Assembly (NCBI GenBank): GCA_964023275.1
Contig: OZ029914.1
Location: forward strand, 10,361,561-10,425,560
Length of the DNA: 64,000 nt
Reading direction: 5' to 3'
Source: Norana najaformis
Taxonomy: Eukaryota; Annelida; Clitellata; Crassiclitellata; Hormogastridae
Position numbers and translations under genes: made by a program. Of the stretch, positions 1-11,309 are shown in pieces; positions within the stretch are counted from its first letter, which is position 1, and each line of letters opens with the position of its first letter. The notes below the pieces were generated by a model. The model was not told the DNA's origin and did no database searches. It worked only from the letters and a program-made list of their open reading frames with translations.

Positions 1-264
1 ATATTTCAAATTTGGCTCTAAAAATAGAACTGTTTTGTCGATACTCTTTGCTCCCCATCTCTCGCCAAAATAATTCCAAATAATCAGTACACGTCGGGCC
101 GACGTCAATACGAATTCATATCAGAATTTGTTGGGTTGTCGGTTTCAGCTTTATTCTTTTGAGCTGCCGCTGTACCAATAGTTATCCTACCGGATCTGCG
201 AGAGGTACGCCTGCACCAATGCGCCTCAGGATCCGGCTGTAAGTTGCCTTGCGTAATCAGCTGG
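1..264. other. intergenic, nothing recognised
   Basis: No convincing coding frame, RNA gene or repeat was seen in this left-edge stretch. Confidence 0.4.
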
Positions 265-545
265 TGCAGGGTGTCATAGGACTTCTTTAAAGCTAAGAAC
301 CTTACCCGGTACTACCGAACTGGCATATGAGGTGGATGACCAGTCCTCCACCTCGCTGCCTGATCTTCCCACCCACAGTGTACGGTCAGTGTACTCGTTT
401 GAGGAATAAAACGTGGAGGAAGAGGCACAAGTGGATTAGAAATCTCTAGAATCTTTCTCCCCTGGCAGGAATTTTAACCCCACTCCTCAGTTTACAGTGC
501 ATTACGCTAACCCGTGGACCATCGCCATCCCCAACTAGGTATAAC
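265..545 (-). repeat. tRNA-derived SINE, copy 1
   Basis: Read on the minus strand, a tRNA-like head (A-box-like GGTTAGCGTAATGC and B-box-like GGGTTAAAATTCC) is followed by a body with the core GATCAGGCAGCGAGG. The same body recurs at 9672-10375, 10376-10800, 50420-50960 and 55025-55250. The copies differ at many positions, so the family is old. Assignment rests on alignment by eye. Confidence 0.6.
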
Positions 546-612
546 TAACAACAAATAATTTTCGATTAATACTTTCGTATAGTATTAATACAAGAATATG
601 ATAACGATAACG

Positions 613-623
613 ACATGATGATA

Positions 624-658
<35 letters not shown>
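613..658. repeat. (GAT)n microsatellite
   Basis: An almost pure run of about thirteen GAT units. Confidence 0.95.
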
Positions 659-659
<1 letters not shown>

Positions 660-956
660 CTAAAGATGAAGACTTGCAATGAGTTAATACTGTTACAGCC
701 GGCTATGCTTTAATGGCACTCAACCAACGGGCACAAAGGACCTCATATTCTCACACATGAGTCAGAAATGGTCGATTCTTAAATGTGCTATGTCGCAGAG
801 GAACCTCTCATTCCAAGCCTAAGCCACTAAGTTATACGGTTATTTGAAAGATAAAGGTAACATGCTGTTTACAAGACTTTGTGTAGAAACGTGTTCCCGG
901 GGTTGAGAGATTTTTGTCTGAAGTGTAGGCCTAAACGTGGTCACAGTAGACCAATA

Positions 957-1092
957 ACGGAACCTCATTTTAATCTCCAAAGTTGCATTAGTAAGTTACT
1001 CACCCGATTAAATCATTGAAAAATAAATAGAGTCGAGGCCAACCGGTCGCTATAGAAAAACGTGTAATTTACATTTACATTTACTCATTTAT
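957..1092 (+). repeat. SINE 3' part with CATTTA tail
   Basis: Carries the block 'GTCGAGGCCAACCGGTCGCT' then 'ATAGAAAAACGTGTA' and ends in repeated ACATTT. The same 3' end is seen at 4324-4410 (minus), 45330-45560 and 61490-61625. This marks a family with a short (CATTTA)n tail. Confidence 0.7.
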
Positions 1093-2700
1093 CGACACAG
1101 AAAGGATGAAGAATTGATTTGGCGTCATTTTTTGATATTCCGTGGACAGTGACCTAAACAAAGCGAACCACTAGGCCTTCATACAGACACAAAAAATTAT
1201 CAATAAACTGTACAACTGGTCTTTTTACGGCAGGAATTCAGTTGCGGTTTAATGACTTGCACTCGGCCTAACACATTCAGACTGATGTTTTGCCTAACTC
1301 CTCTACCTTTGCGCCTCAGACCCTATTTATCCACTGCCAAAACTTCAAATCCCGATAGTATGCGTTATGAAACCCATCTTAATGTTGCCGATGGATTTCC
1401 AGGATAAGCTTAGAACCTTCACGGATCACAGATGTACAATTTCAGCAAAGACCAGAACTGTACGTCATTCGAATTATGAATATTATCCGCTACCTTACCA
1501 TTTCTCCCAGCACAACCCACTTTGACAGCTCCTTTTCTTCTTTTCTATCTGGTGTTCTGGCAACCGGACTTGGTCCTTGACACGACATCTTTGGACAACC
1601 CCATTAACTTGAACCGCGCTCGTGAATAAAGTGGTGCTCTGCGCTTAGCTTTTAAATAGCGCTTTACAAATTTTGAGTGAACGATTACGATAATAGTCGT
1701 CTCTGAACAGAATCAACGTCACGACTGCGTTAACAACCGACGAAGTCCGAGGTAAAGGAATGTCAATTCACTTCATGGTCTTCACTGTTTGTTCTCTGAA
1801 CAGATAGAAATTCTCAGAGCGACATTAAATGATCACAATTTAATTAAATTTTGTATGCATACACGCAATATGCTAACACCAATGAACGCAATACTTTGGC
1901 CTAGTTCCGAATCCAGTGTTCCAGACCGGTCTTCATCGATAAGATAGGCTAAGAACACGAGACAAAACATGTGCTGTGCTTCTGTTGCTAGTTGCTTTAT
2001 TGCTTACATGGAGTTTATTAGGCCTACGTCTTATTATGTCTTGGTTTTTCAACTAATTCCAGTCTTGAAATGATGAATATTGGTCAATAAAATAAACTTC
2101 TAACAGCAGACAGTGATGACGCCATATCATTCATATTAGGCCTACATACTACATTGTCTAGTAGGCCTTATGCCACACAATCATTCTGTCCACAAACAAG
2201 AAACATGCAGTCGGATTTCAAGTCGTACCATAACAAAGCCAAAATGTCTGGCTAGATATCACTCTAACTGCTACCATTAAGTCCACTTGACGCATCCATT
2301 ACACTTCTAACAATAACACACACCTGAATTATCTGGTGCATTTTTAGAGGTGGATCAATAGGGGTGGGGATTCCGGCCATGCCATTAATGTGATTTTTGA
2401 GGGCATGCCAGAATTTTTAAAGTATGAGCACCTACAATAAAACTGCGGGAGTAAACAAAGTTGAAAAATCTGGGAAACTAATGCAAAGAGGTCTCGAAAA
2501 TGCATGAAATTCAAAAAGAACATAAGATATCAATAGAAAGAGATTTGAAATTTAAGAGAGTTAAGAGTCAAGGCAATGGGAAAAGCATCAAGGAAAATTA
2601 GAAAACAAACAGGATAAAACATGGCTGACTAAAATACTCATGAAAAACTTAATGCTGATTTCAAAGATCAGATGAAGTCTCGTGATAAATCTATAGCTTA
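1093..2700. other. no gene recognised
   Basis: AT-rich anonymous sequence without a convincing exon on either strand. It contains two exact copies of the palindrome TAGGCCTA (2019 and 2137). Confidence 0.5.
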
Positions 2701-2709
2701 CATCACCGG

Positions 2710-3530
2710 GACCATTTGTTAATGAATTTCAAGTTCTTAGGCATTTCTGTCATACAATGCAGCTGTTCAGCCAGCAATATGGGTGTTGAATTTGACTCCA
2801 ATCACTCATTCAATAAACACATTAACTTTATATGTAGGTCTGCTTACTGCCAAATCCGTGATATTCGTAGGATTAGGCACCACATTCCCTTTCTGTACTG
2901 ATTTGTTTGGCTGTACTTTGGTCTCCAGGTGTCTTGACTACTGAAACTCGCTTCTTACTGGCATTTCAAAAGCTAACTTGATGAAACTTCAGAGTACAAA
3001 ATACATTGGCAAGAACTGTCATTGTAGCACCAAAATCTTAATGTATATCACCGATCTTAAAATAATTGCATTGACTCCCCATGAAAAGCGAATAATTATC
3101 AAGGCTGGGCTAATTGTATACTAGACTACATTTGAGCCAAACTCACTATCTTCACTCTGTAGCAACTCCTAAGACTTGTCTCTACTCAACCAGGGCTCCT
3201 GGCCGTCTTAGTCTGACTAGCTATTCCATGGATATGGAGTGGTCTCGGTATGTGCGCTTTTTCTGTCTCTGTCCCTAGACTCTGGAACTCTTTTCTGGCA
3301 AATATTCGCAAAGTTTGTTTTGGCCTTCAGATCTCGACTAAAACTCATCTCTTTCTGGACTCGTTTCCTCCGTAGGCTGTATCGTGTCTTATCGGATTTC
3401 CTTCTTGGCTTTTCGACCAGACACCTGGAATTTTGCTTACACAATGATTTGCTTAGTAGCAACCACTGACTGATGCCTTGAGCATTATAGCAGTAACGTT
3501 ATAGAAGATTTCGATACGGTGCTCTTGTAA
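2710..3530 (+). mobile_element. LINE 3' fragment, decayed
   Basis: Broken frames match the C-terminal part of a CR1/Jockey-like reverse-transcriptase protein: NMGVEFDSNHSFNKHI, then IRDIRRIRHHIPF, then a tail resembling SVPRLWNSFLANIRKV. Stops and frame changes are frequent between these blocks, so this is a dead, 5'-truncated copy. It ends with the 3' block 'GATGCCTTGAGCATTATAGC', which is shared with other LINE ends in the window (39411-39523, 49409-49475, 56120-56255, 62126-62285). Confidence 0.75.
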
Positions 3531-3870
3531 AATTTCATGCCATTTTTGAACAGTGGGTAAGTCTTCACCTGTTCTAAGTATTCGGATTATTAATTTATTA
3601 TCACCATGGTAAATTTGTCCTTTCCTCGTCACCTTCTGAAACCGCTAGTTATTTCAAGTTATCAGTTTCGCTTTAAAATACGATACACGATTAGCCTATA
3701 CATAGAATTATCATGCAACCCAATCAGGGCATTGATATTGCGCGTTTCTCGTGACCCCATAAAAGTACTCATCTAAGTATTAATGATGATTTTTTGTCCA
3801 GTTTCTTCACAATTTAGTTGTGCCATCTATCGTGATAATGAAACAGATGCTGAACTTTCTAAAATATGCT
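3531..3870. other. no gene recognised
   Basis: AT-rich stretch between a LINE end and a dispersed repeat. Nothing coding was seen. Confidence 0.4.
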
Positions 3871-3874
3871 AATA

Positions 3875-4160
3875 TTATTGTTTTGGCCTTTACATAAAAC
3901 TGCAGATACTGGCAGCGAAATATCAGAAAATATGAAATGAAATCGTGAGCACTTACACATTTGATAAATTCGAACGTTCTTGTCCAAAATGTTGCTTACA
4001 AACTCAGTTCCTTTGGACCAAGGGGTTGAATTTGGGCAAAATGTCGTAGGCTTAGTCTACTGCGTCTATAAGTCGTGGGTTTTGACCATGGGTTTATCAT
4101 GGTTTTTCCACTAGGTATTTTCGACATAGGAGATTAGATAATAGGAGGCAAAATGTTAAC
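3875..4160 (+). repeat. dispersed repeat, also at 15228-15450
   Basis: Starts near 'TTGGCCTTTACATAAAACTG' and contains 'TGAAATGAAATCGT'. A similar stretch with the same order of blocks lies at 15228-15450. The element type is unknown. Confidence 0.6.
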
Positions 4161-4323
4161 ATAGTAAGTAAGAAAGTAAGTATAATCTTTATTAACCAAT
4201 AGCTCATCGCACATCGGTTTACAAGTATTTAAGAACACACGAAAACTTAATATGCCCCACACTGGGCGCCAATTGACACAAGCTTGAAGTTTTGCCAATT
4301 TCCTGTGGGTACGGCTTAGCTCT

Positions 4324-4410
4324 TGTGACTTAAATGTAAATGTAAATGTACACGTTTTTCTATAGAGACCGTATGGCCTCGATCCTGCTCATTTTTCAGT
4401 CTTTTATGGC
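4324..4410 (-). repeat. SINE 3' part with CATTTA tail, inverted
   Basis: Reverse complement of the 3' end seen at 957-1092. The repeated ACATTT tail lies at the left here, followed by the block that reads GAGGCCATACGGTCTC on the minus strand. Confidence 0.7.
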
Positions 4411-4799
4411 TACGCTACGTCATTCCTCTTTCTTTAAAACTGCATCGGTTAAGATGACATGGTGGCCGCGAGTTTAACGATTAGGCTTTTATCTATGTTG
4501 CCTGATTTCGAGCAGTAGCCCAACAAACTTTGATATTAATAGCTAAATGTAATTTGATCTCTTTGCCCGGAAGCGGCTATTCGTAATTTTTAAATTTCAT
4601 AAGTTTCTGCGTGTTCAGTTACTTTTTTTTATAAATTTCATTCTTCTTAAGTTTTATTATTTACCGACGCTCAAATCCGCCAGAACCATAGTTCTGTGAT
4701 CATCATCGGTGCCAAGTCAAAATTTTGAATAGGTACATTTGAATTGGAAAGCACTCGAATTTTTATTTACAGAGCTTTCGACCGCTTGCTTTTTGCTTT

Positions 4800-5235
4800 C
4801 ACCCAGAGGCTTCACTCCAGAAAAGATGTCCACAAAGAGGTAAAAGCCGGAGGGAAGGGTCACCCAAATGCGTACTAAGGGAGAGGGAGAGCCCAAGGAA
4901 GACGTGCACTTCTAAATTTGGTGAAGTTATTTAGTACATCCTGTGCCTTAAATGCCAGCATCAGCAGACTGTATTGCGCTGGATCTAATTAGTCACTGCT
5001 GGACGCGGCAGCATGAAAATCAATCCACCCAGCAGCACTGTTAGTTCTGCAAGATCAACAGTGTAGCTTAATCTAAGCCTCAGTACCCCGCTAGAGTGCG
5101 GATGTCAACGAAGGGTGGTAGGGTAATGCCAAAAGCGGATAATGGAAGGGAGGAGTCCCATAGATCATTGCTTCCGAACGTCCTTTATGAGCGACCCCCT
5201 AGCACTCAGCAGAAACTTCATACTTCAAACTATGG
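4800..5235. repeat. dispersed repeat, also at 49850-50245
   Basis: The two copies share ordered blocks, including 'AGTACATCCTGTGCCTTAAA', 'GGTCACCCA' and a purine-rich AAGGGAGGAG end. No protein is encoded. At 49.5-50.2 kb this block directly follows a block related to 6760-7110 and 51295-51690, so the pieces may belong to one larger non-autonomous element. Confidence 0.65.
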
Positions 5236-5552
5236 AAGTTCTAAGACTAAGAAATAATTGATATAATTTTAAAACAGGCAAATGCTTGCAAGAACTGGAC
5301 AAAACAAAATAATTATTTATTCAATCAAAGCATTTATATATCGCACCTATGGAATAAATATTCCACAGACGTAGTTAGACATCACTCCAATAATTTTGAA
5401 AAACAATTAGTAACTTTAAAAATAAAATCAGCAAAGCCGTTGCTTATAAGTTCTCACAAAGTTTAATTAGGCGATAACTTCATTATCAATTTACCCATAA
5501 AATAATCAAATTTCCTTGATTGCAAATTAAAATGGTAATTTATTTCACTGAA
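5236..5552. other. 3' flank of gene 2
   Basis: AT-rich sequence downstream of the minus-strand NHL exon. TTTATT at 5539-5544 and 5316-5321 reads AATAAA on the minus strand and could supply the poly(A) signal. Confidence 0.4.
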
Positions 5553-6421
5553 TTATGTCAAATCAAAAACCAAAATTCGTCGATTGTCCCATTCCTCGTC
5601 AGCTACAAACAGTCGACGATTTGACTCATCCAGATGAATCTTCAATGAACCTTTTAATCCATGTTTCTCTTTTGAGAGAACTTCTCTCTTAAATTTCAAA
5701 TCTGAATCCAGTAATAAAACTCGACTGTTCCCTGAATCAACGACCATCACGAATCCACTTCCATAAACGGTCAAATAACTTGGATGATCTATTTGTCCAA
5801 TGGTCGATCCACGTTTTCCACCGAATGACTTATTAAGTCTTCCATCACCATGCACAGTAGACACTTTGTGTGGCCCATCTTTTCTAAAGCCATGACTGAC
5901 AACAAAATTATCATTGGTCAGCTTTATAGCATGCCACGGGTCACGAATATTTTCTGCTAACAGATTTATTTCACGAATCAAATGTCCATCTGGCGAATAT
6001 TCGTCTAATTTATCTTTATTAGATACAGCTAAAATGACATTCGATTCACCTGTAACAGACAGACCAGCTTCATAATCGTCTCCTGGTGACCATTTCTTTA
6101 TTAATTTTCCATTTGGATCAACTCTCAAGATTTCACTCGGCTGACCATACGATCCTTTGTAATCGAAGATGTATAGACATTTGTTTCTGTTGCAGGATCC
6201 GATGTCCGTTGGATCAATTAATTCCTTCAAATTCCATCGACGACTGAAAGTGAGTTTCATCGAATCGTAAACTTCAACATCTGAACTTTGATAACTCACA
6301 ACAAACAATTCTTTGTCTAGGGCGGTCAATCCAACGATCGGTCTCTTTCGTTTATCTGAAGCTTCTGATTTTATCGTGCCAACTAAAACTGGATCGAATT
6401 CACGTTCGCTTTGAAAGTTTT
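5553..6421 (-). CDS. Gene 2 terminal exon: NHL-repeat beta-propeller
   Basis: About 288 residues of an NHL/TRIM-type propeller. Repeated blade motifs are visible (EILRVDPNGKLIKKW, KLDEYSPDGHLIREI, GSGFVMVVDSGNSRVLLLD, NRRLFVADEEWDNRRILVFD). NHL propellers usually bind protein or RNA. The exon begins after a good acceptor (pyrimidine tract then TTTCAG) at 6422 in phase 1, and stops at 5553. Joining it to the CARD exon at 11005-11304 keeps frame and gives a GAA codon at the junction. The domain has no internal stops and looks functional. Cytoplasmic location is inferred because no signal peptide or membrane segment is seen. The ligand is unknown. Confidence 0.88.
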
Positions 6422-6759
6422 CTGAAAATAGTAACAAGTCTTTTAAATAATTTAGAGCCTTTCCTCGTATTTTATAAAAACTCGTTCCGAAAGAAAAACA
6501 TTTTATTCACAATATTCCTGTGACGGTTGTGAACGCAGCATTATAGTATTCAAAATCAACATGTGACAGGATGGTGCTGTGATCATAATAGTATGACAGA
6601 CCGATAGACAAATTGACAGAGAAACGGATACAGAGACAAAGCGGCAGACGGTTCAGAAGAAGAGCCATAAAGATAGAAACAGACATTCACAGATATGAAG
6701 CGAGATACGCGGATACGGATGATAGAACAGACAGGAAGTGGTTTCAAGTGCATTTATAA

Positions 6760-7110
6760 GGTCATCAACAGGAAAAGTATGGAGGGTCTTTGCATTCCGT
6801 ATTCCGGTTGCCAGCAGACCAGAGAGAGAAGGCAACAGAACAGCTATTACGGCGGGTTGAGTTTAGGTTGAGAGAAATTGGAAGGTCGTGAATTGCATGG
6901 AACAGGGTAAGATTACGTGTAAAGGTGAGACCAGTTTTCAATGGAATACCTGATGACTATTAGATAAAGAAGTTTGAGATAGATGGCGGTGGATGAACGA
7001 CAGAAGGGCAAGAGGAACAGAGAATTTGTAACATTCAGAAGGGAGATCGTTCTAGAGTCGAGATGCAGTGTGGCAGATGGATCGGTTAGAACTTAAGATG
7101 AATAGTAAGG
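6760..7110. repeat. dispersed repeat, related to 51295-51690 and 49560-49790
   Basis: Shares 'CAGACCAGAGAGAGAAGG'-like, 'GTAAAGGTGAGA' and 'CGCAGTGTGGCAGATGGAT'-like blocks with the copies near 49.6 and 51.4 kb. It lies in the intron upstream of the NHL exon. No coding capacity was seen. Confidence 0.7.
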
Positions 7111-7519
7111 TTGTAATTCATAATTTTGGGACCCAAACTAACACCGCTGGCAATTCTTTTGGTTTTCTTGTGCTACTGAGTCCCCATAATCTGAAGTCCT
7201 TACTTTCTTTTGAATACACCCTGCTTCTTGTGAAGCTTACTGCATTCTTTTGCAGTCTTCAGCGTTTCTGGTCGACTATGGATGCCTCCATTGGCAATCT
7301 CACCGACAGCCGTTCTATGCCTGATCGTTTTATTCACTTCTTGCCTGCCGTTTATGCATTGTCCCCCGTTTCTGTTTTTAGTCAGCCACCAGTCTTTTGT
7401 CATTTTGTCAAAATTTCAAAACTAGTAATTAGGCTATTACCTTCGATTGTGTTCTCTCTTTTCGATTATCATTCACCATTTAACTAATTCTCCTCCAAGA
7501 TTGGACTGTCTTGCATGGT

Positions 7520-8300
7520 AAAAAGTTCGATTATCATCTAAAAACCGTAATGGTATACAAGTGTGTAAACTCATTCTCATACTGCTGTTGGCTTTGAGCT
7601 GAAATCCTGGTCCATCGCTCCTATAAACCTTAAATTTCTACCATCTGAACATTGCCTCTATGCGTTTCCAAACCCTTTGCTTTGACAAATTACCTCATTG
7701 AGGAACAACTGCACATCAAGGCATTTAATGACACTTAGCTACGTCTGATGACACACAGTCCTTCCCTTCAAATATAACTCGCCTTAATTTTTACTGCTAC
7801 AAGGAGCATGACTTAGTGGAAACATTTGCGGATTAGCTTTCCTCTAAAAATCCTTGTAACCTTCGTCTAGATCTGTTCTGCCAACGTCTTTTGAAGCTTC
7901 AATTGCCACTACTGAATTCAGGCAATAAACATATTACACTCTTAAATATATGTATTGACCTCGGTCACTTTCTTTAACGGATTTCTTTTCTAAATTTCAA
8001 GCTCTTTTTGAGGCTATATTCTCATTTACCATAATGGGCGACTTTAACATTCATGTCAATTCAAAAGATCACATTTCTACCACCTTTCATGAACTCTGAC
8101 TTCTTTAGTTCTTAGGCAGCATTTCTTTTCCTACCAGACCACCATCGAATTATACAAGAACAGCTCTTGGCAGGAATGACTTTTCTGTCGCTCGCATTAG
8201 ACTCTGAAACTCTCTTCGGGCAAACGTTCTCTCTGCAAATTCTGTTTTGGCCTTAAGATCTTCACTAAAAGCTCATGCCATTGCAAGGTCTTACAGCCCG
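7520..8300 (+). mobile_element. LINE fragment with endonuclease, internally deleted
   Basis: Frames resemble an APE-type LINE endonuclease, notably MGDFNIHVNSKDHISTTFHE near 8035-8095 and a following TRPPSNYTRTA. Directly after comes a C-terminal piece resembling VARIRLWNSLRANV (8185-8280). The polymerase region between them is missing, so the copy was internally deleted. Many stops are present. Confidence 0.65.
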
Positions 8301-8397
8301 TCGCTGTGTGCCACCAAGGAATATTACAATGGCAACAAGGACGGGCCAATGGGGCGCAATTGTCTGGATAGACAGCATGACAGCAAAATTTTATTAT

Positions 8398-8520
8398 TTA
8401 CTAATAATTACCAACTTCTATAACAGTTGTGTCTAGTGCAAAAGGCATCAACCGATTTCACACCAGAACCAAGTTGTGATCAATGTCCAGGTCAGTCCAT
8501 TGAAACCCACACTGGGCCCA
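8398..8520 (-). repeat. LINE 3'-end repeat, inverted
   Basis: Reverse complement carries the conserved LINE 3' block around 'GGTTGATGCCTTTTGCACTA', the same block that ends the LINE copies at 3530, 39523 and 49475. Confidence 0.55.
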
Positions 8521-8529
8521 CATTGCTGC

Positions 8530-9660
8530 TTTAGCTGGAAAACAATTGCCACGAGTGCCAAATGAGGGCCAGCTATATATAAGTCCCATCTATATTCTCA
8601 ACTTTATGTCCAAAAATCTCGAGTCCTGAGTTTCCCGCTCATCGGATGTACTATCATATCTATTTTGTCATTCCACCAATCAGCCTGCCATAAATTCGGT
8701 TACTATCCAATTTAACATGACAATATTCATTTTGTCGTTCACAAGAACATAATTTTGTTCTAATGACAAAAAAATGCTATATTCTGATTATCCTGTATCT
8801 CTCAGGCAAAACTCCTGTTTGCTGCCATGTATTGGCTAAAAATAGGCCTTAGGCTACTGTTGTATGCAACATGCGCCAGTGTTTAATGCTGTCACCACAC
8901 TCGTGCATCTACAACTGTCCATCCGAAGCTACTTAAAACTTGTTTTATAAAGTGACCAATGAACAAAACTTTTCAGTTTTCTTTCAATAATAAGTTTTTT
9001 TACTTTCAATCGCCACTTTACAAATCGTCTTTAGTTTATAAAAATTTACAGTTAGCAGAAACAACGCTATCGACATCAGTCTAACACAGTCAATGCCTAC
9101 ACCTTGACCGCCAATACAACCAATATAAAAATCCTATAGTTTTAAAATTGTCAAATAAGCCTCATTTACAATATTTTAGTCCAATCCTAATCATTTTCCA
9201 TTAGCAACGATCGGCCTAGAGCTGCATTTGAGCCGACGAGATTCAAGACTCTTCTCTCCTCCGCTTAAACCCGAACAGCGTCATCACCAGTGGGCTTTTG
9301 CGCATGGAATTCCCAACCCCGTCCTAAAATGCGCCGACAGGATCCATGGCCGATGGCTGACATCCCATAATTATTATCTATAGAAGAATATTATCCAACT
9401 AGACTATTGTATATATAAGGCGAATATGGCCTCTATCTGTAATGCTCGATGACCATGAAGTGTGGGGTTTGAGCTTCCTTTGAGATGGTCACTGTGTGGA
9501 AACCTTTGACATAGCCTTCACGCACAATTGCTAAACGGTATCACTTCATGCTACAGTCATTAGACTGTGACGTTTAAAAACACAGAAATAATAAGTTTTA
9601 TGAATAATCATATAGATATAAATATGCGATTGTGCGTGTGCATTCCACTTTTTAAAGTTA
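8530..9660. other. no gene recognised
   Basis: Anonymous AT-rich sequence inside the presumed last intron of gene 2. No exon or repeat was recognised. Confidence 0.4.
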
Positions 9661-9671
9661 AGTAGAATTTT

Positions 9672-10375
9672 AAAATGGGCTGCAAAGAGGGCCAAAGTTT
9701 GGGGGTTCAAATCTCCACCAGGACAGAAATTTGTTTTGAGACTTCAGTTTTCCATTTGTGCCCCCTAGCGATCTTAGCTTTAATGAATACATAGACCGTG
9801 AATGGGACGATCAGGCGGTGAGGGGAAGTTTTGCTCCCACCGCCATAAGACAAGGCCAAGATATTAAGTATAAATTTCAAGTGGAGGAGTATCTGTAGTA
9901 CATGTTTGAAATTAGACGCTACTGACTCTACACTGTGTCCGGAAAAATTCCAAGGCTCTAAAATATGAATGAAAAAACTATAGTAGATAATAATCAATTT
10001 AAAAATTTAAAAACCTTTTTGATCCGTACATAATTACCAACAAAATTCTTTGTAATTTATTAGCGGCCCCCGTTTAAAGTTACGTCACAGTGACGTATTT
10101 GAATTTTATATTTTGTTAATGCTTGGGATGAACTTGATCAACTGGTCGTCGATGCTGCTGTTAGTCAGTGGCGTGTACGTCTCGAAGCTTGCGTTGAAGC
10201 CAATGGCGGACATTTTGAACATAAATTATAGTTCAATAATATTTCAGGATTAAACTGTTTTTGGAATTTTAAAAATCGATTAATGTTTACTAATTATTTT
10301 CATATTTACCGTAAAGCCTTGGAATTTTTCCGGACACAGTGTATATTCCGTCCTAAATGCAGGCTTCCAATGGTA
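9672..10375 (+). repeat. SINE copy 2, split by a MITE
   Basis: A tRNA-like B box (GGTTCAAATCTCC) is followed by the family body with GATCAGGCGGTGAGGGGAAG. The body is interrupted at 9931-10341 by a MITE and resumes with TATATTCCGTCCTAAATGCA. The neighbouring SINE copy carries the uninterrupted equivalent at 10568-10590. Confidence 0.7.
9931..10341. mobile_element. 411-bp MITE with perfect 27-bp inverted ends, TA duplication
   Basis: Both ends begin CACTGTGTCCGGAAAAATTC and match for 27 bp as an inverted repeat, flanked by TA on each side (9929-9930 and 10342-10343). TA duplication suggests a Tc1/mariner-type source, but that is inference. No transposase is encoded. The perfect ends suggest recent insertion. 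The related SINE copy nearby serves as an empty-site reference. Confidence 0.9.
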
Positions 10376-10800
10376 TTTCAGTTCAATTCGTGCCCTTAGC
10401 GAACTTAGCTCTAATGAGTATACAGACTACACACTGCATGGGGAAGATCAGGTGGTGAGAGGAGGTCTGGGTAGCCAAACTCATAAACCAAGGCCAAGAC
10501 AATGCTAATTGTCTGTACAAGTGGAGGATTATCTATGGTACAAGTTTCAAACCGGCGCTATTGACTATATTCAGTCCTATATGCAGGCCTCTTTTTCAGC
10601 ATTGGGACTGTAAGAGGTTCTTTAAAGCGGCAGAATTGGAGATTTAGCATCAGAGCAATGGAGAACTAGAATTTACACAGATGAGTTGCCTCATAGCACT
10701 CGGACGCAGTGTGTTCATGATTTTATGATCTGAGCCCAACATGTGAATTCCCTGTTGTTTAATCTGTCGACATTCATTTGTATTTTCCAGCTTCACGTGA
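10376..10800 (+). repeat. SINE copy 3 (body and 3' part)
   Basis: Starts near 'GTGCCCTTAGCGAACTTAGC' and contains GATCAGGTGGTGAGAGGAGG. The 3' half ('GCCTCATAGCACTCGGA') aligns with 50750-50960. Confidence 0.65.
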
Positions 10801-11004
10801 TTATCATTTCGTCTCATAGTTTCAAATATGAAATAAGTCAAAAACATTAAAAGTGCAAAGAATACGGAATACAGAAGGAATCCAGAATCCTTAAGACAGC
10901 TTAACCCTCACTGTTATATAAGAATTTTTTAACTCACCCAAATTTTCCTTTTCTTTTTTTAGATACTGTCGAATACTTCCCAAACGAAAGACAAACAAAC
11001 TTAC

Positions 11005-11304
11005 CTTCTCCCAAAACGTTCAGAATACGATCTTGCTTTAATTCCCGCAGAGATTCGATGGTTTTCTTGTAATGCTCGATGCTGCCGTGTCTAAGTATTT
11101 CCAGCATGGCCTCGTTTTTCTCTAAGTTGGTTGGTTTGGACAAAATGAATTCGTGTTGCCTCTTGTTGATTACGTTTTTGAAGTATAATTTGTCGTTCAA
11201 GTACGATACGTCGAGACCATCAATTAGTGCTGGACGATTTGAAATTAGCTTCCCGAGTTCATATTCTGACATCGGCCAGACATCACCATATATCTCTTTG
11301 CATT
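11005..11304 (-). CDS. Gene 2 exon: CARD-like domain 2
   Basis: 300-bp exon of 100 codons, phase 1 on both sides, with acceptor TAG at 11305-11307 and consensus donor GTAAGT at 10999-11004. The protein has the length and helical spacing of a CARD or related death-fold: ELGKLISNRPALIDGLD, VINKRQHEFILSKPTNLEKN, AMLEILRHGSIEHYKKTIES. CARDs assemble immune or apoptotic signalling complexes by homotypic contacts. It follows another CARD exon (12870-13151) and precedes the NHL exon. Joining to either neighbour keeps the frame. The partner is unknown. Confidence 0.85.
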
Positions 11305-11309
11305 CTAAA

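Noticed and set aside
10650-10847. Short minus-strand coding frame
   Set aside because: Falls within a SINE body that recurs at 50750-50960.
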